Below are positions 46,384-57,046 of a DNA stretch of 64,000 nt, piece after piece (positions within the stretch are counted from its first letter, which is position 1; each line of letters opens with the position of its first letter). The position numbers and the translations under genes are program-made. The notes below the pieces were generated by a model that saw nothing but the letters and a program-made list of their open reading frames with translations, did not search any database and was not told where the DNA came from. The stretch covers positions 2,666,001 through 2,730,000 of the forward strand of contig NOKP01000003.1 in assembly GCA_002682825.1 (NCBI GenBank), written 5' to 3'. Source of the stretch: Neonectria sp. B-13 (lineage: Eukaryota; Ascomycota; Sordariomycetes; Hypocreales; Nectriaceae).

Positions 46384-48209
46384 CTAATGGAACTGGTCCT
46401 CGGTGACGCCCTTGCCCATGGCAGCGGTAGAGCTGATGCCGCCGGTGACCATCTTCTGCAGCTCGTCGACGTAGGTGGCGCCGCTCCACTTCTGGTGCTT
46501 GACGACGTCGACCTTCTCCTCCATCTCGGGCTCCTGGACGAGCTCGCCGTAGGCGCGCATGCCGATGGTGCTGTAGGCGCGGGCGAACTGGTCGCTGATG
46601 AGGGCGGTGGTGTGCAGGCCGGCCAGCGTGATGAACTGCCAGCAGTAGCCGAGCGTGGCCAGGCGGCGGATGTACGTCTCCTGCTCCTGGCGGGGCATGG
46701 CCGTCTTCCAGTTGAAGGAGGGCGAGAGGTTGTAGGCGAGCCTGGAGGGTTTGGTGTTAGTGGGACTTACACGGAGATGTATCAGGGGTAAAGCGGGAAG
46801 GGAGGGACTCACTTCTTCTCGGGCCACACGGCGTGCACGCCGTCGGCAAACTCCTGGGCCTGGGCGAAATCGGGCAGCTTGCTCTCCATCCAGATGGCGT
46901 CGGCGTAGGGCGCGTAGGCGATGGCGCGGTTAACGGCGCAGTCGCAGCCGCCCTTGAGGCGGAAGAAGCCCTCGCGGGTGCGGGGCGCGTCCCAGTCGAA
47001 GTAGATGTCGCTGCCGAGCAGCTTGCGGGCGAGGGCGCGGGCCTCGTTGTTGCTGAGGCCCTTGGCGGCGGCCTTGTACTCGGCCTTGAGTCCGGCCTTG
47101 TTGGCGGCGGAGCCGGCGTCGATGGCGGCGGCGACGGCCTCGTCGAAGCGCTTGAGGTCGGCGGCCACCAGCCAGTCGTCCTCGATCTTCTGCAGCTGCG
47201 GGCCGGTCTTGCCCTCGCGCTCGGCGGCGATCATGAGGTCGTTGAGCGGCTGCAGCTTGGGGTTGGTGCTGCCGATGATGAAGGCGTGGTCGCGGGGGTC
47301 GATGGTGGTGGTGATGAGGGTGGCGGCTTCGGCGTCGGTGCGGGCGATGGCGAGGAGGTCAGAGCCTGTATGCTGTTAGATATCACGCTATTCACGCTTT
47401 CTGTCTTGGAGAAGACGTACCCATGATGTCGGCCTGGGCGCGAATGGCAACCAGGCGGTTGATGTGCTCGCTGATGGGCACCAGCACCTTGCCGGCCATG
47501 TGGCCGCACTTCTTGGTGCCGGGGGCCTGGTCCTCGATGTGGATTCCGGCGGCGCCCTTCTCGATGAACAGCTTGGTGAGCTTCATGACGGCGGTGAGGC
47601 CGCCGTGGCCGGTGTCGGCGTCGGCGACGATGGGGCGCAGGTAGTCGACGTTGGCGAGGTTTGCGCGCTGGGCCTTGGGGTGGCTGAGACGCTCCTGACG
47701 CTGCTTGCGATCGTGGAAGAGCTGGGCCATGAACAGGTGGCCGACCTTGTTGGGGACGGTGGTCTGGGACATGTGTCAGTAGGGGTTACGGAGGTTATCT
47801 CGTGTTGAATCCAAGGACTCACGTAAGGGTAATCAGCCAGATCCGGACCCGGCTCGTCAGACGCCGAGGCGGTCGACGACGACTGCCAGCCCGAGACGTA
47901 GACGGTGTCGAGGTACTTGGCCATCTGGGTGACCATGGTGGGTTCTAAGCAGCCGTAGGTGTAGCTGGCGTCGCGGGACTCGAAGCGGTGCTCGAGGATC
48001 TTCCACAGCTTCTTGGCCTGGGCGTTGCTGGCGTAGTTGACGGGCAGGTATCCGCGCTTGGAGACGATCTGCTCGGCCGTGAAGGGCCGCTTGGTGTGGC
48101 GCCATCGCGAGTCGCTCCACCAGGCCTCGACCTGCGCGACCTCCTTCTGGAAGAGGTCATCCTCGACGTCGAGGTTGACGGAGGGGGGCACCATGTTGCT
48201 GGCAGCCAT
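46384..48209 (-). CDS. ICL1: Isocitrate lyase, 546 aa
   Basis: Glyoxylate-cycle enzyme splitting isocitrate to succinate and glyoxylate, needed for growth on acetate and fatty acids. Four exons: 47823-48209, 47421-47763, 46813-47365 and 46384-46741; 547 codons with stop. Substrate-binding motif [10 protein letters not shown] begins near residue 176. The active-site signature KKCGHM at 213-218 carries catalytic Cys215. The region around residues 245-350 ([20 protein letters not shown] and following helices) is the extra eukaryotic segment. Other conserved stretches are [20 protein letters not shown] and [12 protein letters not shown]. The C-terminus ends DQFH, without a classical SKL peroxisomal signal. 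Splicing at all three introns restores known family sequence. The gene faces SNF1, a kinase expected to promote its expression. Confidence 0.97.
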
Positions 48210-48224
48210 GGTGTAGATGTGTGG

Positions 48225-48250
48225 GTGTGTGTGTGTGTGTGTGTGTGTGT
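48225..48250. repeat. (GT)n microsatellite in the ICL1 leader
   Basis: Thirteen GT units (CA on the coding strand) starting only 15 bases upstream of the isocitrate lyase ATG, so it is probably within the transcribed leader. Confidence 0.85.
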
Positions 48251-48460
48251 AAGTGGGTGAAGGGGGGAAAGAAGGTATTCACGTGTAAGTGGGAAGCTTT
48301 TCTTCTTCGGGGAGAGGGCGAGAAGAGAGAGAGAGAGAGGTGATGAATGGATTGACAGGTTCTCAAAAAGATCCAGCTCTTGGAAACTGAGGGCGGGCGA
48401 GGCTGATAATAAGTACAATCCAGCCCGGGAATTCAACTCACGAGTCACACACACGCGCTT

Positions 48461-48480
48461 CCATCCATCCATCCATCCAT
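48461..48480. repeat. (CCAT)n microsatellite
   Basis: Five uninterrupted CCAT units about 250 bases upstream of the isocitrate lyase ATG. Confidence 0.8.
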
Positions 48481-48952
48481 CACAAGCAAACCCGCTCCGT
48501 CCCTCCGTCCCGGGCATCTTCCCCCCCAATCAGAGTCCCCAATCCGGGCTCTCTCTGCTTGACTTCTTGGAAGCGAAGCCACCTCCCCCACCTTTCTCGT
48601 TTCCTCCCCATGACTTGGTTGGCTTTTCCCTTTTTTTTCCTTTGCGGGAGGCCGGACCCGCCACCCACGAGGCGTGTCCGCCGCACCGACCGGCCGCGGC
48701 TTGTGGAGTGGAGAATGGGGGGGAGGAGGGGGGCGGAGATCCGTTCGAGGCGTGGCGTAGGGACTTTGCTGGCTGTGTTTGGGTTTGCGAGGGAGTTCAA
48801 CTCCTCTGTTTTCCTCTGCTTGTCTCCTTCCTTCTGGCTGGGTCCAGTCAATTGAGTAGAGACCTCCAGGCGAAAACAGATAGGCCATCCATCATCATCA
48901 TCATTGTCATCCTCGCCTTCAGTCAAAACCAGTTGCAGTATGAACACAGCCG

Positions 48953-48983
48953 CAGTCAGTCAGTCAGTCAGCCCCCCCCCCCC
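48953..48983. repeat. CAGT repeat followed by a run of 12 C
   Basis: About four and a half CAGT units (48953-48970) followed after one G by 12 consecutive C (48972-48983). Such runs are common polymerase-slippage sites, so the exact length may vary between strains or be a sequencing artefact. Confidence 0.75.
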
Positions 48984-49676
48984 GTTCGGAACCACCCCGA
49001 GCAAGCCAAAATACCCAGTTGAAACCGCCCAGCTGTGTTCCTGGGGCAAGCTGCAGGCGGTAGCTCCCACCTCGGAAGTAGTCCAGATCCAGATCCCAAG
49101 AGGCCCTGGGGTTAGTCACAAGCCCTTGCGTGCCCCCCGGGCAAGGTCCGTACTGCCCAGTCCCGGATGCCGAGTACGTACCTCCGGACACTCGCCGAGG
49201 GGCCTGTAATTTCCCCGGCATTTCTGGTCTTGCTGCCGCTGGACGTTTGGATGGCCCCGAACTTGCTGCAAATTGTAACTGTGAACCCGGTGTTCAAGCG
49301 ATGCTCGCCCGCGGAAGGATGACACATGACGTCGTCGTTCGTTCCTCTTTCGGCTCAAAGGGGACCCACATGCAGCCAGTTCCACCCAGTCAGCCAAGGC
49401 CGAGGTGCCGAACTCGTTCACCTTTCCAGCCGCCTCCCAAGTCCCGTCACAGCCTCACGCGGTCACAGGATGCGGCTCAGACTTCTTCTCTCCCTATTTC
49501 GTAGTTGACGGGTGACCTTGCTGTTGCAACTGTAACCCCCTCCCCTCCTCCCCGCATCTCCGAAACCACTCCGGCAACTGCAGGCGTCCAAGTTGGAGAT
49601 CCCCAAAATCTCACTCAGCTAGTCTACATGGGACGGGCGTACGAATACAGGGTGCCATCAGTATGTAGGCTCTAGG

Positions 49677-49747
49677 TATGTATGTAGGTATGTATGTATG
49701 TATGTACGTACTGCATCTAGATTTGTAGATGTAGATAGTCTAGATGC
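49677..49747. repeat. TATG-rich microsatellite with adjacent inverted repeat
   Basis: Imperfect TATG/TAGG units up to about 49706, followed by gcatctaga (49713-49721) and its exact reverse complement tctagatgc (49739-49747), 17 bases apart. The inverted repeat could form a short hairpin. Confidence 0.6.
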
Positions 49748-51030
49748 CTACGCTGCCCACCCCTGCATGATGCTTGGATGTGCCAGGTCTCTCGAGGCTG
49801 CTCACCTTGGCTCACCTCGTCTCCTCACCTTGTCTTGTCTAACCTGAAAGCCCTCCCTTGTTTCCTTTAACAAAGCCATAAACACTATTTATCACCCCCA
49901 ATATCATCTTCCCACACAACCCTCCCTCTGCATCCCTGGCGGCTCAGACCCTCCAGACAATTCCCTATCCTCTGCTCTCTGCTCTCTGCTTACTGCACCG
50001 CCCTTTCTCCCTTCTGCACTGCACAGCTCGCCGTGGTAATGAATGTCCAAAATTCTCGGCCTACCTCCGTCGACCCCCAAAACGCCATTCCCCATCATGC
50101 CCCGTACCCGCCCCCGGGAACCGGAACTTGCCCGAGTCACGCCCTGTCCGGGGCAGCGGAGGTCGTTGGCATGTGAATCCACACCAAATCGACAGCTGCA
50201 GTTGCTCTCTCTCGGTGTGCTGCCGACCTATAGCACGCGCTTCCAGATCTTCCTCCCAGTGACATGCTCGCATGCTCACATACGAATACTTGCATGAAAG
50301 TACCGTCTTTCCAACAAGCCTCCTTCGGCTCTCCGAGTGTGGGCCTCCGCGACCGCCGAATCCAGCTCGTCCTCTCCAAGCTCCAGCGATCGAGACCGTC
50401 GCCGTAGCTGCTGGCCCGCGGTCCCCTACCATTTATGCTACTACGATACAGTACTATGTAGAAGGCTGTCCTCACCGTCATGGTTTAGACTGCACTACGA
50501 CACAACTCAGTTCTGACATCGTGGGGTAAGGTACCATGTACACCTACCTGCTCGCCTACATACAACTTCTTCCAGCTTACCTCGGCCATTGTCCATGCCA
50601 ATGCCGAAAATACGATCCAGCTCTCCCATCTTCTCTCGCCCTTTGCCTTGCCTCCTTTGGTTCGGTCACTTCCCGAGCTTGTTCCATACCTAGCTATCGC
50701 CATCCGCCATTTGCCATCTATCCACATGCATCTAACTCAAGTACTTATCTAGACATGTCACATGCTTCAGCGCTGGCATTTTATCGTCTTCACCAGCCAT
50801 AGAGAGAATGACATGTGCCGTTGACAATGCACGCGACCAAAATATCATCATTCTCCATTCGTAAACCAGACCTTCTGCCTACATACTCTGTTCGCTGCCA
50901 TGATACTGTATCGCAGGTCAAGGATCAAGTGCTCCACCGCCGTGGCCCTCGGCTCATGCAGCCCAGGTGCCGTTGCCAATGTCATAGTATCGGCATTGCG
51001 ACTCCAGCATCCCGGCATCCCCTGTCCCAC

Positions 51031-51077
51031 CGCATGTCCATGTCCGTATCCATGTCCGCATCCATGTCCGCATCCAG
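51031..51077. repeat. Tandem 12-base repeat (tccatgtccgca-like)
   Basis: About three to four degenerate copies of the unit tccatgtccgca, with one unit carrying gta in place of gca. It lies about 300 bases beyond the trehalase stop. No function evident. Confidence 0.6.
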
Positions 51078-51372
51078 CCCATGTTCATAACCGTGTCGCT
51101 TGTAGCCGCCCTCCCTCGAGTCGAAACCTTGGTCCGGTCCTCTCTGGTCCTCCTCCTCCATTCCCCCAGTCACCCTCTGTTTTCCACGCACATTGTCATC
51201 GTCGTTACCTCTACCGAGGGCCAGACCATGAGAACCCTTGTACACGAGACCGAAAACAGTCCTGATCCTGATATGAATCATCCATACCCCGCGGGCCGTC
51301 CCTTCCATATCCTCACATGCTCACATATTCGTCCGCTCATCCACGCCACGCTCCATTCGACAACACACCATT

Positions 51373-53768
51373 CTACGGGTCCATCAAGCCCGCCAACGCC
51401 TTCTCGTTGTTCTGCTCAATCGCCCTGATCAACGTCGGGTATGGCGTCAGCGTCCCCAGTGCACGTCGCATGTGCGCGTTGACAATCTGCAGGCCATACA
51501 CGTAGCTGGCATTGACCCAGCCGAAGCTGTCCTTGTTGTTAGCTCTCCGTCGCGGCAGACTCGAGGTCAGAAACATGGGGGATACAACATACCCTTCTTT
51601 GGCAACGCCCTTGAAGTCAAGACCTTGGTTACCGTACTCGGCATCTACTCGATGCGGATCAACTGGTCGAGTCACGTCGTACTTTTCCACCACCACGCCG
51701 TTAAAGTCCACAAACGCCTTGGTGATCATGAACAACCACTTGTAGGATAACCGCTCCGCCTCCTCTGTGAAGCTGTACCGAAGCAGACCTGTCCACGCCA
51801 GCATCTGTTGTGGCGCCCAGCCATACGGGAAGTCCCACTGTCGGTTAGGTCGCAATAGTCCAATCTCTCCACGCGACTCCTTGGTGCCGGACAAGAGACC
51901 GCCATACGCCTCGAACTTGGGAAGTCCCTTTCGGACCATATCGGCTGCCTGCTTGGGCGTTGCAATTCCGGCCCAGAGTGCCCAGAATGTGGTGCATGTC
52001 TCGTACGTGCATCGCTTCTGCGTAGCTGTATTGTAATCGAAGAACATGCCTTCCTCCTCATTCCACATCAACTTGTCCATCGTAAGCTTACGTCGCTTGG
52101 CCCGGCGATCCCAGGCAGCCGACGCGAGAAATTCGCCGGGCTTGTAGGGTGTTCCCGCGCTGAACTCCGCGGGGATTTCCAGCTTATCGTTGAACACATT
52201 TCGGATGGTTCGCGCGATATCCGTCTCGTACTTGAACAGCAACGAGTTAAGATCGATGGTGGCCAAACTGGCACAGACACCCTCGAGTCTATACGAGGTG
52301 TCGTGGCCCGACTCTCTCACCGCTCGATCATGCATAAAGTAGTCGTCAAGCTCCGGCTCCTTCACCTCGCCGTGGTTGTACGCTCGTACAAACTCGTCGA
52401 ACGACATGTTGTACTTCTCGGTATAGGGCTCGAGGATGTGCACAAAGTGGCTGGCTTCGGTCTCGGGGGGGACTCCGAGTCCTTCTGGTCGATATCTCGA
52501 CAAACCCGTGACAGGATCCAGCCGAGGCTCCGAGGTCCAGACACTGTGGTACTCCTTGATTGCGGCCAGGATTGATCGCCTGAGGAACTCCTTCGAGTCA
52601 GGCTCGTGCTTGATCTTCTCGTACACTCGTAGCGCCATATCGGTGAGGAAGGGCGGCTGTGATCGGCAGAGGTAGTATGATCGGGTGGCATTGAGGATCT
52701 TGCCGTAGTGTTGGATGCAAAAGCAAAAGTTGAGTACCATGGACTTGGCCAAATCGACGCGATCGTTGACCAGAAGGCCCAAGGACTCCATGTAGCTGTC
52801 CCATCCGTAGAGCTCGTTGAACCGACCACCTGGAACTACAAACGGCAAGCCCCTGAGCGACGTACCTGTGCTGCTCTTGGGGTCATCATATTCCTCGACC
52901 TCGACGGCCAAGAGACCTGGCTTCTCATTCATGTCCCGGACAAGCTCGGGGGTGATTTTCTCTGGCAGTAGCTGGACGTCCAAGCGCATCTCCGGTCTCT
53001 CCTCAGCCACCCGCTTGTAGAATTCATACTGGCGAGGTGCTCCGATAGGCACATAGATTCGTGGTCGCGGGTCATCCGTCCAATCCTTGGGATCGCGGGC
53101 AGCGACCTCGATGCTGGATGCATCAATGCGTCTCGTCAAGCCCTCCCAGAAGTGATCTTTGATCAGACGAGATAGTCGATCAACGGGATTCTCATTGAGT
53201 CGGCCCTCGTCCAGAACGATTTGCTTTCTTCCATATTCTTTCGCCAGGGTCAACTCCTGGAGGAGATTCGACAACATGTATGTTCCGCGAACATCGAAGC
53301 GGTTGTAACCCTCCGAGCCAGCGGTCCGTAGAGAGATGACCTTGGGGCCGTTGTCCTCGATCGTGATCTGCATATTTCCATCGGTGTCCTCCTGGGCCTG
53401 GAGGCTTTCTAGGGTAGGCTCTACTTGGATGAGGAAACGGCGGCTCTGCTGGGTGTTTTCATCTGGAGGTCAAGGTGTCAGAAGTGGGACGAAATACAGT
53501 GTTCAGTTTCGGATTTCCTACCATGGCTTCCTCTTCGAAAGGGCTCTCGTAGGCCAATTCTTTCAAACTGCTTCATCAAGCTGTTCTATGGCGATTGAGT
53601 CAGATTGACCTTATACTGGGAGATGGCAGATGTATTCACCTGGGAGTATGTTCTTGTGCGAGAGCCAGCATTACGGTTGTGACGCTCCTCGGCATAATAT
53701 GTCTTGGCGTCATCGAAGACGCCGAGCTCATCAGAACCGCGGGAGCGGTGGTTGGAAGGAGTGCTCAT
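51373..53768 (-). CDS. NTH1: Neutral (cytosolic) trehalase, 738 aa
   Basis: Hydrolyses intracellular trehalose to glucose during germination and recovery from stress (glycoside hydrolase family 37). Four exons: 53640-53768, 53522-53585, 51593-53462 and 51373-51526; 739 codons with stop. The N-terminal regulatory region has two PKA-like sites, RSRGS at 8-12 and RRGS at 60-63; in yeast PKA phosphorylation here activates the enzyme. A calcium-binding-like segment [12 protein letters not shown] lies near 90-101. The family signatures [15 protein letters not shown] (from 275) and [11 protein letters not shown] (from 606) are intact. The last intron (51527-51592) is 66 bp and has no in-frame stop; it was recognised because removal gives [17 protein letters not shown], the conserved ending. 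No signal peptide, consistent with the neutral rather than the acid enzyme. Confidence 0.95.
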
Positions 53769-55677
53769 GGCGATGGCGACTTGGAGTAGATTGTCGGGCG
53801 GACACTTGAAGAAAGAAGGGAGGAGAAAGGCGACCTGGTTCAGACAAAGAACGAGTAGACAGATGGCGAGGAACGAGGTAATGAGGGAGCGAGGGAGCGA
53901 GGGCTCTGTTGTCTCGTATTATAGCCGATCCAAGCTGTGCTCTGCTTCAGATGGATGCAGGCTGTAGCACGCAAAGGGCACCGCCTGGTCAGGACGCAAA
54001 AAGAATAGAGTCACAAGGGTCGAAAAGTAAGACAAGCCCTGCAGGAGACACTGGGGATGCAGGCAGGTAATCGTACGGCGGACGGCGGACAGAGAAATAA
54101 AGGTAATGGGTAATGGCGGGGGGAAGACGAGCGGCGAGGAGGGTCAGAGGGAGGAGGAGTAAGGGTGGGAAGTGGGAAGTGGCGGAGAGAGAGCTTGGGC
54201 CTCTGGAATGGAGCCAGGAGATGATTATGGGGACCTGGCAGCGAGTGACCAGACTGTCCAGACTGCCCAGACTGTCCGAACTTCGCAAGACGACAAGCAG
54301 GACACGGTGAGCAATGAGTAGCAACAAAAATGACGAACGTGGGGGCAGATGGACCAATTGGGGCTGGGCGGGTTTGGTTCGGTGAGGCAAGACGTTCGTG
54401 CGAGGATGAGGAAAAATGCAGGTTGGCCGTGGTTTGTCTGGTTGCAGGTGTCTTCATTCCCCTCCCTGCCAGATGCATACGTACAGTTCATGGCATTGCC
54501 TTAGCGAGTTGGTGTGACGACGGCCACCCAAGGGACTCCACAAGCCCACCACACTCCCACTCTGTCTGCCGCGGGGAGGGGCAGGTGCCCCCACTAGAAG
54601 CCCTGCTGATTGGGGACCTCGTCCACTGGGAGCGCTCGCCGCCCACTGTGGCTGCCCGTGCTTCTGGGCTGCCCTCCACTGTAGGCCCGCTGCACCTCCC
54701 ACTCGCACCCCACTATGACATCCCGCGCCCAGAACTGCGCTGCCCTGGCCTGGGCGGTTGGACCCTCTACCCAACGTGCTGGGATATTCAGCCGATTCAT
54801 CATTCGATGCTTGGGAATCAAGATTTCCGGTGCCGGCTTGCATGCAGCGCACTGCCATACCGAGATGCGATTCTAGACTGTCCCATGGAACATAATTCCC
54901 CTGAACCGGCGTTTGGTTGCACGTGCCAAGATTCCAGGGTCCCTTTTTCGGTGTCTCAAGCTGGCCCACGACATATGTACGAATGTATGTGAATGTGAGC
55001 TGGCAACCTCGAGTGATCCATCAGGGATGAGATGGATGTTCCCGAACCATCTTTTAGCTGTCCAAGTGCAGCATCCAAGTGCAGCCAGTCTGCGGAAGAC
55101 AGGCACAAGGTCCCGCTCGGATGCCCGCCGGTGAGATCCCCTGCATCTCCTGACAATCATTCACACCTAAGCACGTGTCGTCAACGTGCTCAGATTTCCC
55201 GTAGCATTTCACCTTAACCTTACGGCAAACATAGCACAGCAGATGAGTTACGGGGGAAATGGCCATGGAACACCGAATTAGGAAACTCCGGCTGGCAGCA
55301 CGGCGATGTCAAACAACGGCCATTACCCTCCCCCTATCTCGAGCTCAACTCCGCCATGGGCGTACATGATCGTAATCACGAGATCAGTCTATTAATTCCC
55401 TGGGGTATAGTAAATAGAGCCTAAGTCCAGCCAGTTGGGCATGGAGCAAATGAGTAGTGCTAAGTCCGTCGTGTATCGTATGCCTCCTGTCCGGGTATTT
55501 GTGCAGTCCAAATCAAGGCCAAATCAAGGCCAAATCAAAGCCAAACCAACATCACTTAAGTCGTCTTCGAACGCCAACCACGTGTAGTGTGCACACCACA
55601 AAATCCCAATCCCATATCCCCCGCGCTTCATATGCCAAAAAAGGGTCAACAGTAGCACCCATAGATGCCCGGATCCC
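53769..55677. other. Trehalase promoter and Yippee gene 3' region
   Basis: No gene is supported. The first about 250 bases upstream of the trehalase ATG are CT-rich on the coding strand. A threefold direct repeat of about 11 bases (caaatcaaggc) lies at 55509-55545. Scattered CCCCT/AGGGG pentamers occur at chance frequency. Confidence 0.45.
55509..55545. repeat. Three tandem copies of an 11-base unit
   Basis: The unit caaatcaaggc is repeated three times, the third with one change (caaatcaaagc). It lies downstream of the Yippee gene stop. Confidence 0.7.
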
Positions 55678-56415
55678 CTAGGACTGGCTCCGGCGCGAGA
55701 CCATGGCGCTCCTCCTCCTGCCCACGATCTCGGCATCCCAAACCCCAGCGAACACATCCTCACACTCGTCGTCATCTTCCGAGTCGAAGACAATCTCGCC
55801 ATCGTCCAGCTCGTCTACCACGCTGGTATCTCTCCTCTTGTCCACCGGTACATCCTCCCAGGTCCGTTGAGTCATCACCCTCTCCGTCTCCAAGATGAAC
55901 TTGCCCACCTTGTACTTCTGCCCTTGTTCCTTGGCATCCACATACTTCCATCCCAGCTTGGTCGCGCACGACCCGCAGTTGATGTCCGCCACGACATGCC
56001 ACCCTGTTACGAGCTGGCGGTTCTCGCTCCTGCCGACGCGGATGTTCAGAAGCGTCTGCGGGGCCGGGGGCGCCGGGGGCGCGACAAGAAACGCCCGGCC
56101 GTAGCGTCCGGTGAAGCCTTTGGAGATGATCTGGGAGGCGAGTGCCAGGTCGGCCGAGCAGGTCGAGCATCGCAGCGTATTAGGCGCGGTGCGGGACAGC
56201 CGGTCACCGGTATGCTTCGTCAACGGAGTATTATTGGGAGGCGAGCTCGCTGGAGTAGTCGCCGCGGACGACGGAGGCGAGTCGGCTGAGGTTGAGGAGG
56301 AGGCCGAGTGGCGACGGGAGAAGGGGAGTTTGAAACTCGGGAGGAGGTAGCTGGGGAAGATGGGCTTGGTAGCCGAGATTCCACTCTCGCGAACCATCTT
56401 GGTGGTCGATGTCAA
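55678..56415 (-). CDS. Yippee-family zinc-binding protein, 245 aa
   Basis: Member of the Yippee/Moh1 family, a small zinc-binding beta-fold domain related to Mis18 and cereblon; the molecular role in fungi is not known. Single exon. The domain covers about residues 80-180 and has the two Cys pairs CSTC and CGSC, with GFTGRYGRAFLV, VTGWHVVADINCGSCATKLGW and QKYKVGKFILE between and after them. The N-terminal about 75 residues are Ser/Pro/Thr-rich and probably disordered. The C-terminus has an acidic run (VFDSEDDDECEDVF) and ends in basic residues. Classic Yippee proteins are about 100-130 residues, so both extensions are additional. Two in-frame ATGs compete: 56415 (used here) and 56397 (MVRESGIS...). 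Confidence 0.85.
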   Translation of the reverse strand: MTSTTKMVRESGISATKPIFPSYLLPSFKLPFSRRHSASSSTSADSPPSSAATTPASSPPNNTPLTKHTGDRLSRTAPNTLRCSTCSADLALASQIISKGFTGRYGRAFLVAPPAPPAPQTLLNIRVGRSENRQLVTGWHVVADINCGSCATKLGWKYVDAKEQGQKYKVGKFILETERVMTQRTWEDVPVDKRRDTSVVDELDDGEIVFDSEDDDECEDVFAGVWDAEIVGRRRSAMVSRRSQS

Positions 56416-57046
56416 ATGTCTTTATGTGCTCTTGAGTTTTGTCCACGAACGATGGGTTCTTCGTTCGTCTTATTCGCAGGAGTGGGCCGGCCAGAGGCTG
56501 ATAAGGTTAGACGGAGAGGTTCCCGCCGGTCGGGAGTAACTTCACTGGTACGTTTCTTAAAGATGCGCACTCCTTAGGAGCCAGGGTTCTAGAGCGTTGC
56601 AGAGCAAGACGATAACGGTACCGCAAGAACAATAAAGGTAGAGGAATCGTTCCTAGGAGGAGTCGGCCTGGCGGAGGACCCGTCAACTCCCGGATGATAA
56701 GTAAGGGCATCGGTCACTTGGTCACGTCCGCGGCACAGCCGGACAGCGATCACCGGACCTTACCATCGCAATCGATAAAGGGCGGTGGAGGGGTCTGGGG
56801 TGGAGCCAAGCCAAGCGGGGTGGAGCCAAACGGTCGGGGGTTCGGCACCTTTGTCGTCACTTATGGTGGGGTTACAAATACATATTAACTCAGTGCAGGA
56901 TCAACAGACGCATCCGAGAACGCTTCTGGCTGGATCATCATAGGATCTTCATAGCATGAGGTCAATAAGTTCATGACAAGCGGCCCAGTTTGGCATCCAT
57001 TCATGTGTGTGCTTTACAGTCTGGCTCGTCCTTGCAACATGCTCGT
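56416..57046. other. Yippee gene promoter and DUG1 3' region
   Basis: A 631-bp stretch with no supported gene. It should hold the promoter of the Yippee gene and the 3' untranslated region of the dipeptidase gene. Confidence 0.45.

Larger units (their letters stand above)
48210..51372. other. ICL1 promoter and gene-free block, about 3.2 kb
   Basis: No gene is supported: open frames are short, mutually overlapping and lack domains. The block is unusually rich in simple repeats: GT run next to the ICL1 start, CCAT units, CAGT units with a run of 12 C, TATG units and a 12-base CATGTCCGCATC-like repeat. The right end holds the trehalase 3' region. Confidence 0.5.

Noticed and set aside
48703..48713. 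Two overlapping GTGGAG (CreA-like SYGGRG) sites about 500 bp upstream of ICL1
   Set aside because: The consensus is so degenerate that a site is expected about every 250 bp; biologically plausible but unsupported by sequence alone.
53522..53585. Apparent one-base frameshift in neutral trehalase (another frame reads [13 protein letters not shown])
   Set aside because: The alternative frame cannot join the next exon without a stop. The frame giving [21 protein letters not shown] splices cleanly on both sides and contains the RRGS regulatory site.
28349..53989. 14-mer gggcaccgcctggt shared by 28349-28362 and 53976-53989, considered as a tRNA or repeat fragment
   Set aside because: Several 14-mer pairs are expected by chance in 64 kb, and no tRNA cloverleaf or B-box could be formed around either copy.
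54459..54902. CCCCT/AGGGG stress-response pentamers upstream of trehalase (54459-54463, 54577-54581, 54898-54902)
   Set aside because: About four are expected by chance on two strands in 1.9 kb, so three are not evidence of regulation.
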